DNA from: Nymphaea colorata
Lineage: Eukaryota > Streptophyta > Magnoliopsida > Nymphaeales > Nymphaeaceae
Direction: 5' to 3'
NCBI RefSeq assembly: GCF_008831285.2
Contig: NC_045146.1
Span: forward strand, 6,832,972 to 6,896,971
DNA length: 64,000 nt
Made by a program: the position numbers and the translations under genes. Shown here in pieces: positions 49,620 through 61,800 of the stretch. Each line of letters opens with the position of its first letter. The stretch's first letter is position 1. Below the pieces are notes generated by a model. It made no database searches and was not told the DNA's origin. It saw only the letters and a list, made by a program, of their open reading frames with translations.

Positions 49620-51690
49620 ACTCCATTTACTTCAACTTTGTTCAATCAGCTTTCATCTTACAAAAACAATCAATAATAGCATCTAGATCAAATATTTGAA
49701 CTATTTCTTTTTCAATACATAAAAATAAACAACTTGCAAAGTGTTCATTCTTCATTTTGTTGCGTAATTGTTATTACAAGCTTCATAATAGAAATTAAAC
49801 ACATGTTTTATTGTTGTAGTAGAGACAAAAAGTATTATAATGATATACATCAACTGATATAATAAATGACGTGCTTCACGTTTTCTGGTTCATCAATTGC
49901 TTAACATATTTTTGATAGTGCACTCGAATTTTGGAAACTTGAATCATGATAATTGATAGGTATCGACTTATAATGCATCTACTGATATCTTAAAGTTTCA
50001 ATGTGGCTCATAGAAATCTTTAGGATAAAACTTTATAAAACTGTATAAATCATCTTCATTGGACTTCTTGTATCCATCTCTAGAGCCAAATGTCGAGTTG
50101 AAGTGAACTAACTTTATATAATTCCCATTCAATTTCCAGTCTAACTCTATCGGCTATTGCAGTAATAAAAATATTCACTTGATAGTGATGTCTTATTATA
50201 AATGAAATGACATTCGCGACAAAAACATGACCCTTTAACAAAATGTTGAACATCCATATCGAGGATGAGAATATCATATTCCCTGCAAAATGTTTCTATA
50301 TTATCTAGAAATGTAGGTCAGCTGGTCTCTCTAAATTGTTGTAGCAACTTTTTTATAGTGCAAACTAGTAATTGCTTTTATATATCCCAAAAATTCTTTT
50401 GCCAAGTACAGAATAAACATAAATGCAAATGATGTGATCATTATATATCATTGCCATGTGTTTGATATGTCGATCTACATTCTCTCAAATTATCCAAAAT
50501 TACACAAGTTGCATTGAACATTTTTATCAAATTGTATGAGAAAAAAGGTTTGAGGATGTTGTAGCATTCTAATATGTTTCAAGTTCATCTGCAATAATTC
50601 TAGATGAAACTTCTTTTGCTTGGGGTTTAATTCATTATTATGTTTACTATCTTCACCAATAACATTAATTACATATGCGTTAACTGATGAAAAAAGTTAT
50701 GGACATTGGTAACTTTCCTTAACATTGTAACAAGTGCAATTGTAATCAATGAGCAAAATAATGAACATAATATGTTGAAGGACATTTATCCTAAAAATAA
50801 AAATTGTAACCTATTACATTCATCTCGCATATTGCTTGCACCATCACATCCTTGACCCCACATATCTTGAATGATAAGGTTATATTAGGACAACAAAGTA
50901 GGAATCTCATTCATTAAAGTAATTGTTATTCTATCCCTTACATGCACACCATCTAAAAATTGCCCTTAAGTAGGACTTTTAATGTTAAAAAATCTAAGAA
51001 CAGCTACTTGAATTTGCCTCATGCTTCATCATACAATATTTAACATCATTGGTTTCTTGTCTAATTTTTTGCTTTCATGGTACTTGTAAAAATATATAAA
51101 ATTTCTTTTTGAGCTATTGATGGTGTGTATTTAGCATTTTTAAGGCATTATTTGAAATGATTTCTACAATTTTATCATTATAACTCACTGAGTATTAACA
51201 AACCATGAAATTATTTTGATTCAATAAACTTGAATTTTCACACGCCCTCTAGAAACATAAGCTTGAAATTAATGAAATGTGCCAACAGATATATTCAATT
51301 CCAAGCAATTGCTTTGAATTTATTTTAAAGTTTATCTTTCAATTATTTTTTCTATGTGCTTATCTTGAAAATTTAAGTGATTAAATACTTGCACATACAC
51401 ATTATGAGATGGATATTGACTTGTTCCCTCATAACATCGAAATGCTTATGTTTTTCATTTTTATCCACCTTCTTCTAGTCCTTAAATCTTCCAATAACAA
51501 ATGGATTGCTACTTGAAGTAGAAATAGTACTAAAAACATAACATGGTAGATAATATACACTGTCTATTTTGAAATCGAGAACCAATAAAAGTGCTACACA
51601 GAGATCAAAGTTGCTATTGAAAAAAGGTGAAAACAAAGAGAAACAGTATGAATTGGCAGAATTACACAACCACACAAGGAAAATGTAAGT
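49620..51690 (-). pseudogene. hAT-family (ZMYM1/TTF-type) transposase remnant
   Basis: On the minus strand three landmarks occur in the correct order. A TTF-type zinc-finger region is at about 51480-51590 (YLPCYVF, NPFVIGRFKDWKKVDK). The DUF4371/RNase-H-like region at about 50830-50960 reads FLDGVHVRDRITITLMNEIP and later MWGQGCDGASNMRDE, a hallmark of this family. A C-terminal hAT dimerisation stretch at about 49640-49760 reads LRNKMKNEHFASCLF, CIEKEIVQ and AIIDCFCKMKAD. Many stops and frameshifts are present. Terminal inverted repeats were not found. Its 3' end lies about 115 bp from the end of the inverted DGS1 copy. Confidence 0.85.
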
Positions 51691-52425
51691 TGTTGTATTG
51701 ATGAGCTCTCATGAGCATAAAGAATACATTTAGGGCACCAACTAACATATAGTGAGCCCAAACAAATGAATGATTAGGATTTAATCTTTCTAAGGACTCT
51801 ACAGAAAAATATATAAAAAAATTCACATTAACTCTGCTACATAGCTGCTAATACAGAAAAATACAAGAAACTACTTATAAATTACATACACATACTCAAT
51901 ACTCTTTAATGCACCCCCTTCAACTATAGGCAAAATGAAACATGTTGAATGTTGACTTCTCCAAATTTAATTAAATTACAAACTATGTGGCAATTTATTT
52001 CAAAATGTTTTGTTCTTTGAAAATGTTTTGTTCTTTCATGTATCACTGGATTTTCTGTAATTTGAAGAGCTTATTTCTTGTTCAGTTGTTCCATAGTAGT
52101 AAAGCTGGTCTAGTAATGAATGCTTGAAGATCTTTAAGTACTACTTTGGTCAAACCAATTCAGATAGAGCATCAGCCAAAGCACAACATTCTGCTTCAAC
52201 TGATGAATATGAGAAAATGCATTGCTTCTTGGTCTTCCAAGAAATTGGAGCACTTCCAAGAAGATACAATAACCTGTGTTGAGCAACAGGTACCTTTACA
52301 AGCTGCCCAACCCACATCATTGAAAGTTGTCAAATTGATTTTTTTATCAGCTAGAGAAAACACTCTTTGACCTCAGTTTTGCTTCAAATGCTCAAGTAGT
52401 TTCAATGTAGCATTATAATGCTTCA
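51691..52425 (-). mobile_element. Old Ty1/copia element, 3' part (RNase H end and 3' LTR)
   Basis: On the minus strand, frames in sequence read LTTFNDVGWAA, YCIFLGSAPISWKTKKQ (diverged), ALADALSEL and DLQAFITRPALL, matching the C-terminal RNase H of copia elements, followed by a polypurine-like TTGAAGGGGG at about 51911-51921 and an LTR-like AT-rich stretch leftward. Multiple stops show it is much older than the two elements inserted in it. Its last five bases (52421-52425, CTTCA) are the target duplication of copia-1. The left boundary is approximate. Confidence 0.75.
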
Positions 52426-52674
52426 TGTTGATAGATTGTGGGTTTCGGGTCCGGATCCATACCCGACCCGCCTTGTAGCCCGTTTTGGGCTCTACTTAAG
52501 TCATGTAACCCTAATCCTTAAGAGTTAATGATAATCTTAAGAGAGAGAGAGTCTGGCTGCTAGTGGGCACCAACTCCTCCTCATTCGTGGTTTTTTCTCC
52601 CTCGTGTTGAGGGTTTTCCACGTTACATCGTGATCATTGTTTCTCTTCGTCTTCTTCTTGTTCGTATTTCTACA
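52426..52674 (+). repeat. Copia-1 5' LTR
   Basis: 249 bp, TGTTGATAG...TTTCTACA. It contains a palindrome-like CGGGTCCGGATCC stretch and GAGAGAGAGAG. No difference from 57671-57919 was seen. Confidence 0.97.
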
Positions 52675-52687
52675 TGGTATCAGAGCC
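52675..52687 (+). promoter_or_regulatory. Copia-1 primer-binding site
   Basis: TGGTATCAGAGCC directly follows the 5' LTR. TGGTATCAGAGC is the classic plant copia site complementary to initiator methionine tRNA, which primes minus-strand synthesis. Confidence 0.95.
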
Positions 52688-52734
52688 GTGAAGTTCCGGC
52701 GTTTCTGGTTTGTCTTTTGCCCGTGTTGGAGGAG

Positions 52735-53100
52735 GATTCGCCCGGCACTGTTCATTGACTCGCCCGGCACTGTTCATCGTCTCGCCCGGCACTGTTCATC
52801 GCCCGTGCCCGACGCTCGTGCCCGAGCTTCGCCCGACGCCCTTGCCCGACGCTTGTGCCCGTGCCCGACGTCCGTGCCCGACGCCTGAGCTTCGTCTGTC
52901 GCCCCGCCGCCGTCTCCGCCCAGCGCCGCCCTGATCAGCGCCGCTCAGGATTCCGCCATCTCCGCCTAGCGACGACCGGCCCAGCGACGCCCTGATCAGC
53001 GTCGTTCCTGTTCAGTCGCTTCCGCCCAGCGTCGGCCTGCCCAGCGACGCTCTGTCCAGCGGCGTTCCTCTCTGTCATCCGACGCATCGCCCACCGCCGT
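52735..53100 (+). repeat. GC-rich tandem-repeat leader of copia-1
   Basis: Three 22-bp copies of TCGCCCGGCACTGTTCAT plus 4 bases (about 52738-52803) are followed by CGTGCCCGACGC-type and CCCAGCG(A/C)CG(C/A)CC-type repeats up to about 53100. The block lies between the primer site and gag and contrasts strongly with the AT-rich surroundings. No product is assigned. Confidence 0.75.
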
Positions 53101-53351
53101 GTCTTTTTCCGGCGGTCTGCTTCCGCCGGTGCGCCGCTCTGCCTGGTTCCGGCGGTCTGTTTCCGCCCAGCGCCGCGCCGTTCTGCTTCGTTTTTTCTCC
53201 GACGCTGCCTCTCTGTTGCTGTCTCTTCTGCCGGTGAGGTTTAGGCGTTCTCCGTTTTGTCCGTTGCCTGCTCTCTGCCTTTTTGTGTTGTTGCTCCCTG
53301 CTGCCCTTGCTGCCTACTGGGCTTCACCCGTAGCTAGACTGGTCTGTGATT

Positions 53352-56300
53352 ATGGCAGCCTCTTCCTCGTCAACCGTCAACACCAATCCCACTGAAATAG
53401 GGGCTTTTAGAACTGAGAATGTTCCCATGCAGGTCATCACTCTTCGCCTCACCAAGGATAATTATTTCTCGTGGTCGCCTGCTATGACCATGGGGATTGC
53501 TGGCCGTGGTCGCATGGCCTATATTGATGGGAGCAACCCCGAACCAGCAAGAACAAGTGATGTGTGGCATACTTGGTTTCTTGAGGATAATCAAGTGAAA
53601 ACTTGGATTGTCAATTCCGTTTCCGCCGATATTCAGCCCCTTATCCTTCGGAAGAAGACTGCTAGAGACATGTGGGTGGTCCTCGAGCAAATGTATGGCC
53701 AAAAGAAGACCGCAATTCGTACTTACCAAGTAATGAAGACAGTCTATGGCATTCGACAAGGGACCTCGTCTGTTGCAGAGTACTATGGGGTTTTGAAAGC
53801 CAAGTGGGAAGAGCTTGACTATCATTCTGATATTCCTTGGCATTGTCCCCATGATCAGGCGCTCTATGTTGCTCATGAATGGGAAAACAGGGTGTTCCTA
53901 TTTTTAGCAGGTTTAAATGATGAGTTTGAAGGTGTTCGAAGCCAGATTTTGAATTCAGGGGAGGTGTCCAGTATTGAAGATGTGTACTCCTGTGTTGAAG
54001 CGGAAGAACAGAGAAGGCTTGTTACAAAAGAAGGGAAGAGGGAACTTGTGCCCTATAACGAGAGATCTGCTCTCGTGAGTCGTGGTCCTGGCGGCCCATC
54101 TAGGTCTCTTCGCAGGTGCACTCACTGCAAGAAGACAGGTCACACTGTGGATTATTGCTGGGATCTTCATCCAGAAAAGAAGGGGAACAGAGGGAGATCT
54201 TTGACTGGAAGAACGCCTGTGTCTGAGGTGCAAGCCTCTAGTGGAGAAAAAGTCTCCATTTCTGCTGACCAGCTTCGTGAACTAAGGGCTTATTTGGGCA
54301 GGCTCGATGTCAACAAGACTGAGACCTCAGAGGGAACTACAGCTAATCATGCTCTTGCAGTTATTGGCAATCAAGGTAACTCTTCTGTGGGGGAATGGAT
54401 TGTCGATAGTGGTGCTACTCATCACATGACAGGTAATCCAAAATTGTTTCATGAGTATAAGTTGTCCTCGGGAAGGGAACGTGTTTCTCTTGCAGATGGT
54501 TCCTCTACCTGTGTGGCCGGCGAAGGCACTCTGTCCTTGTTGGACAAATTTCATGTGCAGGGCGCTTTACATGTTCCCCAGTTTCCTTTAAATCTCTTAT
54601 CAGTCAGTAGACTTACTAAAGAATTGAATTGTGAACTTATATTCTCTGCCGATCGTTGTGTTTTGCAGGACTTGGTGACAGGGAAGAGGATTGGGATTGG
54701 TTTAGTTTCTGATGGATTATATCGTCTTCCCATACATGTGGCTACTGCTCTGTTGACAGCGATCCGCAAGACAGATAAGAGAAGAGAAGATTGTCTTCAG
54801 TCTTTTATGTACTGGCATGAACGTTTTGGGCATTTACCTTTTGGGAATTTGAAACATTTGTTTCCAGACTTGTGTTCCTCCTTTGATGTGTCTTCCATTT
54901 CTTGTGATGTTTGTCAGTTTGCCAAACATGTGAGGGCTTCGTACCCTCTTTCTTCTAGTTGTGCTAATGAAGCTTTTTCTCTGATTCACTCTGATGTATG
55001 GGGACCTTCGGGCATTCATACCCGTCAAGGTTTCTAGTATTTTATCACTTTCATTGATGATTTCTCTCGTGCTACATTTATATACTTGTTAAAAGACCGC
55101 AGCGAGGTTCCTCGAATCATCGAGACATTTATTCTTCTTGTGCATACCCAGTATGGTGCGAATGTTAAAACTTTCAGGTCCGATAATGCCCGTGAGTACA
55201 TGTGTCGGCCTGTTGAGGAGTTTCTTAGACAACGGGGGATTGTTCACGAGACATCCTGTAGTTACACCCCCCTCAAAATGGGGTAGCTGAAAGGAAAAAT
55301 CGTCAACTTCTTAATGTCACCAGGGCTCTTTTGTTTCAGAGAAATCTTCCTAAACACTATTGGGGTGATGCAGTTCTTACTAGTGCCTATCTTATTAACC
55401 GCATGCCCAGTCGTGTTTTGAATGGTAGGACTCCCCACTCGTTGCTTCCTGGCAGTCGTCCACCATTTCCTCTTCCTCCTCGTGTTTTTGGTTGTGTATG
55501 TTTTATCCATGATCACAGTCCAAATGTCAAGAAACTTGATCCTAGGTCTATCAAAGGTGTCTTTGTTGGATACTCCCTTACGCAAAAAGGATACAAATGT
55601 ATTGATCCTATTACTGGTCGAGCTTATGTTACGAGGGATGTTACCTTCTTGGAACATGCCTCTTACTTTGGTGCGAATCCTCTTCAGGGGAAGCAGTCTG
55701 TGGGCAGGGAAGAGTATTCTCAGAGACAGGAACTTCAGTTTATAGATTTTTTGGACTACAAGAAAGCAGAATCACTTAATACTGTTGATGTGCCTGAGAA
55801 GGAGGAAAGGGGTGACAATAGCATTGAGAAGGAAGGCCCTCAGTTGTTTGGACAGTTCTACTCTAGACGAGGTACTCGGACAGAGGTGATGACTTGTGAT
55901 GCTAGATCTACTTCCAATCCCAATGCCACTCCTTCCCTGGATGAACCAAGTCCTACCGAGGAGACCATGGAGACCCATGATGAGGTTGAAAAGAAGAATG
56001 ACGATCTTCCCATTGCCCTGAGAAAGGGTGTCAGGTCATGTACTCAACACCCCATTGGTAATTTTGTTTCTTATTCCAGACTTGGAAAAGATTACAAGTG
56101 CTTTGTTTCTACTCTTTCTTTGGCTGTGATTCCCAGGACTGTCGCTGAAGCTCAAAGTGACTCCAAGTGGGTTGATGCAATGAAAGAAGAAATAGATGCC
56201 CTAAGAAGAAACTTGACATGGGAAGTGGTGAAGATTCCTGAAGCCGCTCACCTAGTTGGATCCAAATGGGTGTATACCATCAAGTACAAACCAGATGGGA

Positions 56301-57676
56301 GTGTTGAAAGATATAAAACTCGACTTGTGGCCAAGGGGTTTAGCCAGAAATATGGAATTGATTACTTGGAAACCTTTGCTCCTGTTGCGAAAATGAAGAC
56401 TGTGAGGGTGGTTATATCCCTAGCTGTGATGAAGGAGTGGAAGATGTATCAACTGGATGTTAAAAATGCATTCCTCAATGGTGACCTCGAAGAAGAAGTA
56501 TATATGCATATGCCTCCAGGATATGAAGAACCAGAAATGTGTTGTAAGCTGGAAAAGGCATTGTATGGCCTTAAGCAATCGCCCAGAGCGTGGTTTGAAT
56601 GATTGAGAAGAGTGATGATACGTCATGGATACAAACAAGGAAATGGAGATCACACTCTGTTTGTGAAGAAGAAGGAGAGCAAGGTTACTCTCCTGCTCGT
56701 CTACGTAGATGACATGATTGTTACTGGAGATGAGGAGGAGGAGATTATCAAGCTAAAAGGGTTACTGGCTATAGAATTCGACCTCAAAGATCTTGGCAAA
56801 CTAAGGTATTTTCTTGGTATGGAGGTTGCTAGGTCTAGTACTGGTCTTGTACTAAACCAAAGGAAATATACATTAGATCTGCTGGAAGAAATTGGTAAAT
56901 TGGGATGTAGACCTACTCCTACCCCTTTTGACACTGGGCACAAGTTGAGTCTTAGAGATGGAGAGCCTCTCTGTGAAGAAGACAAGGGAAGATATCAACG
57001 TTTGGTTGGGAAGTTAATTTATCTTACCCTCACGAGACCTGATATCACCTTTGCGGTGAATGTTTTGAGCCAATTCATGCATGCGCCAACCGATGCACAT
57101 CTGAAGGCTGTGGACAGAGTGCTATGCTACCTGAAGAAAAATCCTGGTAAGGGACTCCTGTATGTGAAACAAGAGACTGTGGAAATCGAGGGCTATTCTG
57201 ATGCGGATTGGGCAGGTTGTGGTGATACCAGACGATCTACTACAGGGTACTGTGTCTACTTTGGAGGAAACCTTGTTGTATGGAGGAGCAAGAGACAGGA
57301 TGTTTGCTCTAGATCCAGTGCAGAGGCAGAATATAGGGCAGTTGCTATGGGAGTGTCAGAGTTATTATGGTTGAAGATATTGTTGACTGACATTGGAATA
57401 GGGATTGAAGGACCTATGAAGATGTATTGTGATAACAAGTCTGCAATCAACTTAGCCAACAATCTTGTTCTTCACAACAGAACAAAACATGTTGAAATTG
57501 ATCGTCACTTCATTCGGGAAAGGATTGATGCGAAATAGTTGATCTTACCTTACATGAAGTCTGAAGACCAAACTGCTGATGTTCTGACGAAAGCTCTTCC
57601 TTCAGCTTCATTTGAGAGGAATGTATCCAAGTTGGGCATGTTTGATATGTACGCCCAACTTGAGGGGGAGTGTTGA
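53352..57676 (+). pseudogene. Copia-1 gag-pol, disrupted
   Basis: Begins at the ATG at 53352. Gag has the UBN2-type core (LRLTKDNYFSWSPAM) and a CCHC knuckle (CTHCKKTGHTVDYC). Protease shows WIVDSGATHHMTG; the integrase has an HHCC part (HERFGHLP, CDVCQFAKH) and core Asp residues in HSDVWGPSG and FRSDNAREY. RT includes [15 protein letters not shown] and YVDDMIVTG; RNase H includes GYSDADWAG and SSAEAEYRA. Breaks: TAG at 55035, a one-base loss in a C-run near 55262-55272, TGA at 56600 and TAG at 57536. The normal stop (57674-57676) lies inside the 3' LTR. Confidence 0.93.
57662..57670 (+). promoter_or_regulatory. Copia-1 polypurine tract
   Basis: GAGGGGGAG abuts the 3' LTR start (TGTTGATAG at 57671), the expected site for plus-strand priming. 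The tract also encodes the last residues of pol. Confidence 0.9.
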
Positions 57677-57919
57677 TAGATTGTGGGTTTCGGGTCCGGA
57701 TCCATACCCGACCCGCCTTGTAGCCCGTTTTGGGCTCTACTTAAGTCATGTAACCCTAATCCTTAAGAGTTAATGATAATCTTAAGAGAGAGAGAGTCTG
57801 GCTGCTAGTGGGCACCAACTCCTCCTCATTCGTGGTTTTTTCTCCCTCGTGTTGAGGGTTTTCCACGTTACATCGTGATCATTGTTTCTCTTCGTCTTCT
57901 TCTTGTTCGTATTTCTACA
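57671..57919 (+). repeat. Copia-1 3' LTR
   Basis: 249 bp, apparently identical to 52426-52674, ending TTTCTACA before the CTTCA target duplication. Confidence 0.97.
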
Positions 57920-57924
57920 CTTCA

Positions 57925-58544
57925 AAATTGGCTTGTGCACAAATATGCTAAATTTGCCAAATATATCTCCTCCAAAATGTCACACATATTTCCTGTGTGA
58001 GAGAAAAATGCCTTCCTTTGAGCGAAACAACTCAATATCCAAGAAAAAATTAAGTGGAACAAAGTCTTTCATCTTGAATTGATTATGCAAATATTCTTTG
58101 AAATCATTTATGCACCCCTCCCCAATAGGAAATCAAAACTAGCACAACCATAAAACATTTCCTTTATTGTAAGTGAACAATGAGTAATCAGTTTTTTATT
58201 TTTGAACACAAAAAAAAAAGATCACTGCTGAGGAATACTTTGTGAATTGTATGGAGCTGGTTTGAGATCATTAAATGACTTACATAGTTTTTAAACTTGA
58301 GTTTCACCTTTTTCTCCATAATCAGTTTAGCCACTAATCCCGCTTTGTAGTGCTCTATTTCACCATTTACCTTGCAATTTGGTAGACTCAATAACACCCA
58401 ATGGGGGTCACACTTGCTAGAGGAGTAATGAGTGACGAAGTCTCATTTGCATTTAGTGCCGTCAACTCAGCTTCCATAGCTTTAACCGAATTTGGATTCC
58501 ATGACTCTTGTCTAAAAGTGGAAGGTTCTATTTGTTGTGATATG
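57925..58544 (-). mobile_element. Old Ty1/copia element, middle part (RT)
   Basis: Continuation of the old element between the two younger insertions. On the minus strand it encodes NPNSVKAMEAELTALNANET and PIGCY (RT N-terminal region, 58380-58540), then VYQIAR with stops, and towards 57925 CINDFKEYLHNQFKMKDF, FFLDIELFRSKEGIFLSHRK. Order and spacing fit copia RT. Positions 58540-58544 (ATATG) are the target duplication of copia-2. Confidence 0.85.
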
Positions 58545-58812
58545 TGTAAAAACATGAACCACAAAAGAGAGTAGAGAACGAACACACAATATACGTGAAA
58601 AACCTCAGAAAGAGGTGAAAAACCACGGGGAAGCTCTGACCTAGGGGCTCACCGCAACCCTAGGAGAGAGAAAAATTATATTTCACTTAATTCAACACTT
58701 AAACATAAGTGACAATATAAAGAGGGAGAGAGACCGAGCCCGCCTCGGTACCCGCGCCCCATAGAACCGGGTCCAGATATGGACCCGGTTCCCACAACAA
58801 CATATTCTAACA
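58545..58812 (-). repeat. Copia-2 3' LTR (left)
   Basis: 268 bp. It has a perfect 11-bp inverted repeat GAACCGGGTCC/GGACCCGGTTC with a 6-nt loop at 58764-58791. It lacks 17 bp present in the other LTR, which shortens a second hairpin just beside it. The pol stop codon (58807-58809) lies inside it. Confidence 0.95.
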
Positions 58813-61800
58813 CTCCCCCTCAAGCTTGGCATACATGTCAAACATGCCAAGCTTGCTAACATTCTTTTCTAATGAAGAAGTACAAAGCCCTTTAGTTAGG
58901 ACGTCTGCAATTTGATCTTCAGACTTCATATATGGCAGCAGAATCAGCTCCTTTGAGTCAATGCGTTCCCGGATAAAATGACGGTCAATCTCCACATGTT
59001 TGGTCCTGTCATGTAGAACTGGATTATTGGCAAGATTAATCGCAGACTTGTTGTCACAGTACATCTTCATTTTATCTCCCAGTTCCACACCGATATCAGT
59101 CAAAAGAATCTTCAGCCACAGCATCTCTGTAACCCCCATTGCAACAGCCCTGTACTCGGCCTCAGCACTAGACCTCGAACATACTTCTTGCCTCTTACTT
59201 CTCCAAACAACTAGGTTACCTCCAAGAAAGATACAATACCCTGTAGTGGACCTCCTTGTGTCAGTGCAACCTGCCCAATCTGCATCTGAGTAGCCCTCAA
59301 TAGTAAGTTTGTCTTAGAGTATACAGCAGTCCTTTTCCTGGGTCATTCTTTAGATATCCCAACACTCTTTCTGCACTCTTCCAGTGACAATCCGTGGGAG
59401 CATGCATAAATTGACTTAGCACATTTACCGCATACGTGATATCAGGGCGAGTTAGAGTAAGATAGATAAGCTTACCGACTAGCCTCTGATATCGCCCTTT
59501 TCCTTCCTCATCCAGAATAGTACCCATCTTGATACTTATCTTAGTCCCCGACTCCATAGGAGTAAGATAGGGCCTACAACCAAGTTTACCTGTCTCCTTT
59601 AGTAAGTCAAGAGTGTACTTCCTTTGATTCATAACCAGCCCTGTCTCTGATCGAGCAATCTCTATCCCCAGAAAGTATCTCAGCTTACCCAGATCCTTGA
59701 GGTCGAATTCTTTAGCTAATCTCTCCTTCATCTTTCTGTTTTCTTCTTCATCACTGCCAGTGACAATCATATCATCAACGTAGACAAGGAGAAGACTCAC
59801 CAGACCACCTCTCTGCTTTATGAATAGGGTATGATCTCCATTTCCTTGCTTGTACTCAGTAGACTTCATAACGATCCTTAGTCTCTCAAACCAAGCTCTA
59901 GGCGACTGCTTCAAGCCATACAAAGCTTTCTTGAGGTGACAACATTTTCCCTCTTGAACATACCCGGGAGGCATGCTCATATAGACTTCTTCCTCCAGAT
60001 GGCCGTTCAAGAACGCATTTTTAACATCAAGCTGGTCCATGCGCCACTTCCTGTGCACAGCAAGAGCAAGAATAACCCTCACGGTCTTCAACTTTGCAAC
60101 AGGGGCAAAGGTCTCAAGATAGTCGATCCCATACTTCTGGCTGAACCCCTTTGCAACCAGACGAGCTTTATATCGATCTACAGTGCCATCAGGTTTGTAC
60201 TTCACGTTGTAAACCCACTTAGAGCCAACTAAGTGTATCCCTTTAGGGATATCAACAACTTCCCATGTTTTGTTCTTAGCTAACGCACCCATCTCCTCCG
60301 TCATAGCATGTAACCACTTGGGATCATCCTTAGCATCATCCACCGACCTGGGAATAACAACTTTGGATAAGGTTGTGATAAAACATTTGTAATTTGTACT
60401 GAGCTTAGCATAAGAAACAAATCTCTGAATAGGGTGAGAAGTACATGACCTGGTGCCTTTGCGCAAAGCAATGGGGAGCTCTTCATTCGATGGACTTGGG
60501 TCATCCGGGGAGATCACAGGATTGGGATTGGTTCTATCCTCATCACCAACATCTTCCACTGTAGCTTTCTCCTTTCTGACATAAACCTGGCCAAACAAGT
60601 GATCCCGGGCAACAGTGGGCTGAGCATCCACCGTGACCCCTTCCATATGACTGCCCTTCTCATTACTGACCGTGACCGTGTCAATCACACTGAGACTAAC
60701 CTTGTAATCCAAAAACTCTATAAAGTGAATCAGCTGATTAGAGGAATACTCTTCCCCTTTGTTCCCAAGACACTCCCCCTGAAGAGGATTCACCGGAAAA
60801 TACGACTCATGTTCATGAAATGTGACATCCCTCGAAACATACACTTTGGAAGTAGTGGGATCCACACATTTATACCCCTTCTGAGTGGAAGAGTACCCCA
60901 AGAAAACTCCTTTAATAGACCGGGGATCAAGTTTTTTGAGAGTAGGGCTATGATTATGCACAAAACAACTGCACCCAAAGACACGAGGAGTAAGAGGCCA
61001 CGGATTCTGAGTGGGCCACAGGGTAGAATAAGGAGACTGACCATCCAACACCCTAGTAAGCATACGGTTAATGAGATGTGCACTAGTGAGAAGTGCATCA
61101 CCCCAATACCGCTTCGGGACATGACGTTGGAACATAATGGCCCGGGTAACATTCAATAGATGACGATTTTTACGTTCAGCTATACCATTTTGAGGTGGGG
61201 TATAACTACAAGAGGTTTCATGAACAATACCCTTGCCTTTCAAGAATTCATCAAGGGATTGGGAGACATATTCCCTTGCATTATCCGTACGGAAAGCTTG
61301 AACAGTAGTATGGAATTGAGTCTCAACAAAGGCAACAAAGTTTTTCACAACTGCTGGAACCTCACTACGTTCTCGCAACAAGTACACGAACGTACATCTA
61401 GAGTAATCATCAATAAGCGTCGAAAAATAGTGACAACCACCACACGTGAGTACTCCAGAAGGACCCCAAACATCGGAATGAACTAAGGCAAACGGATGAG
61501 TGGTTTTATTCAATGAAATAGGGTACGAAGCCCTGACATGTTTAGCCAATTGACACACTTCACAAGCGAAGGAGTCAATGGAGACAGAAGCAAACAAATG
61601 AGGAAACAACTTCTTTATTAACTGGAAGGGGAGATGTCCAAGACGCTCGTGCCATCGCACAACAGGAGATCTATCGTTCACACCAGACAAGTGACCACTC
61701 GTGGCAGAAATCAACGCTGAAGCAACTTGTACCGGCAGCCTGTAGAGCCCATCAGTAACCGAACCAATCCCAATCTTCTTCCCCGTCACCAAGTCCTGCA

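Larger units (their letters stand above)
52426..57919 (+). mobile_element. Copia-1: young full-length Ty1/copia retrotransposon
   Basis: Complete element with two 249-bp LTRs, a primer-binding site, a GC-rich leader, a gag-pol region and a polypurine tract, flanked by perfect CTTCA target duplications (52421-52425 and 57920-57924). The LTRs look identical by eye, which implies recent insertion. Gag-pol is broken by three stops and a frameshift, so the copy cannot encode its own enzymes. It is inserted into the old copia element on the opposite strand. Confidence 0.97.
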
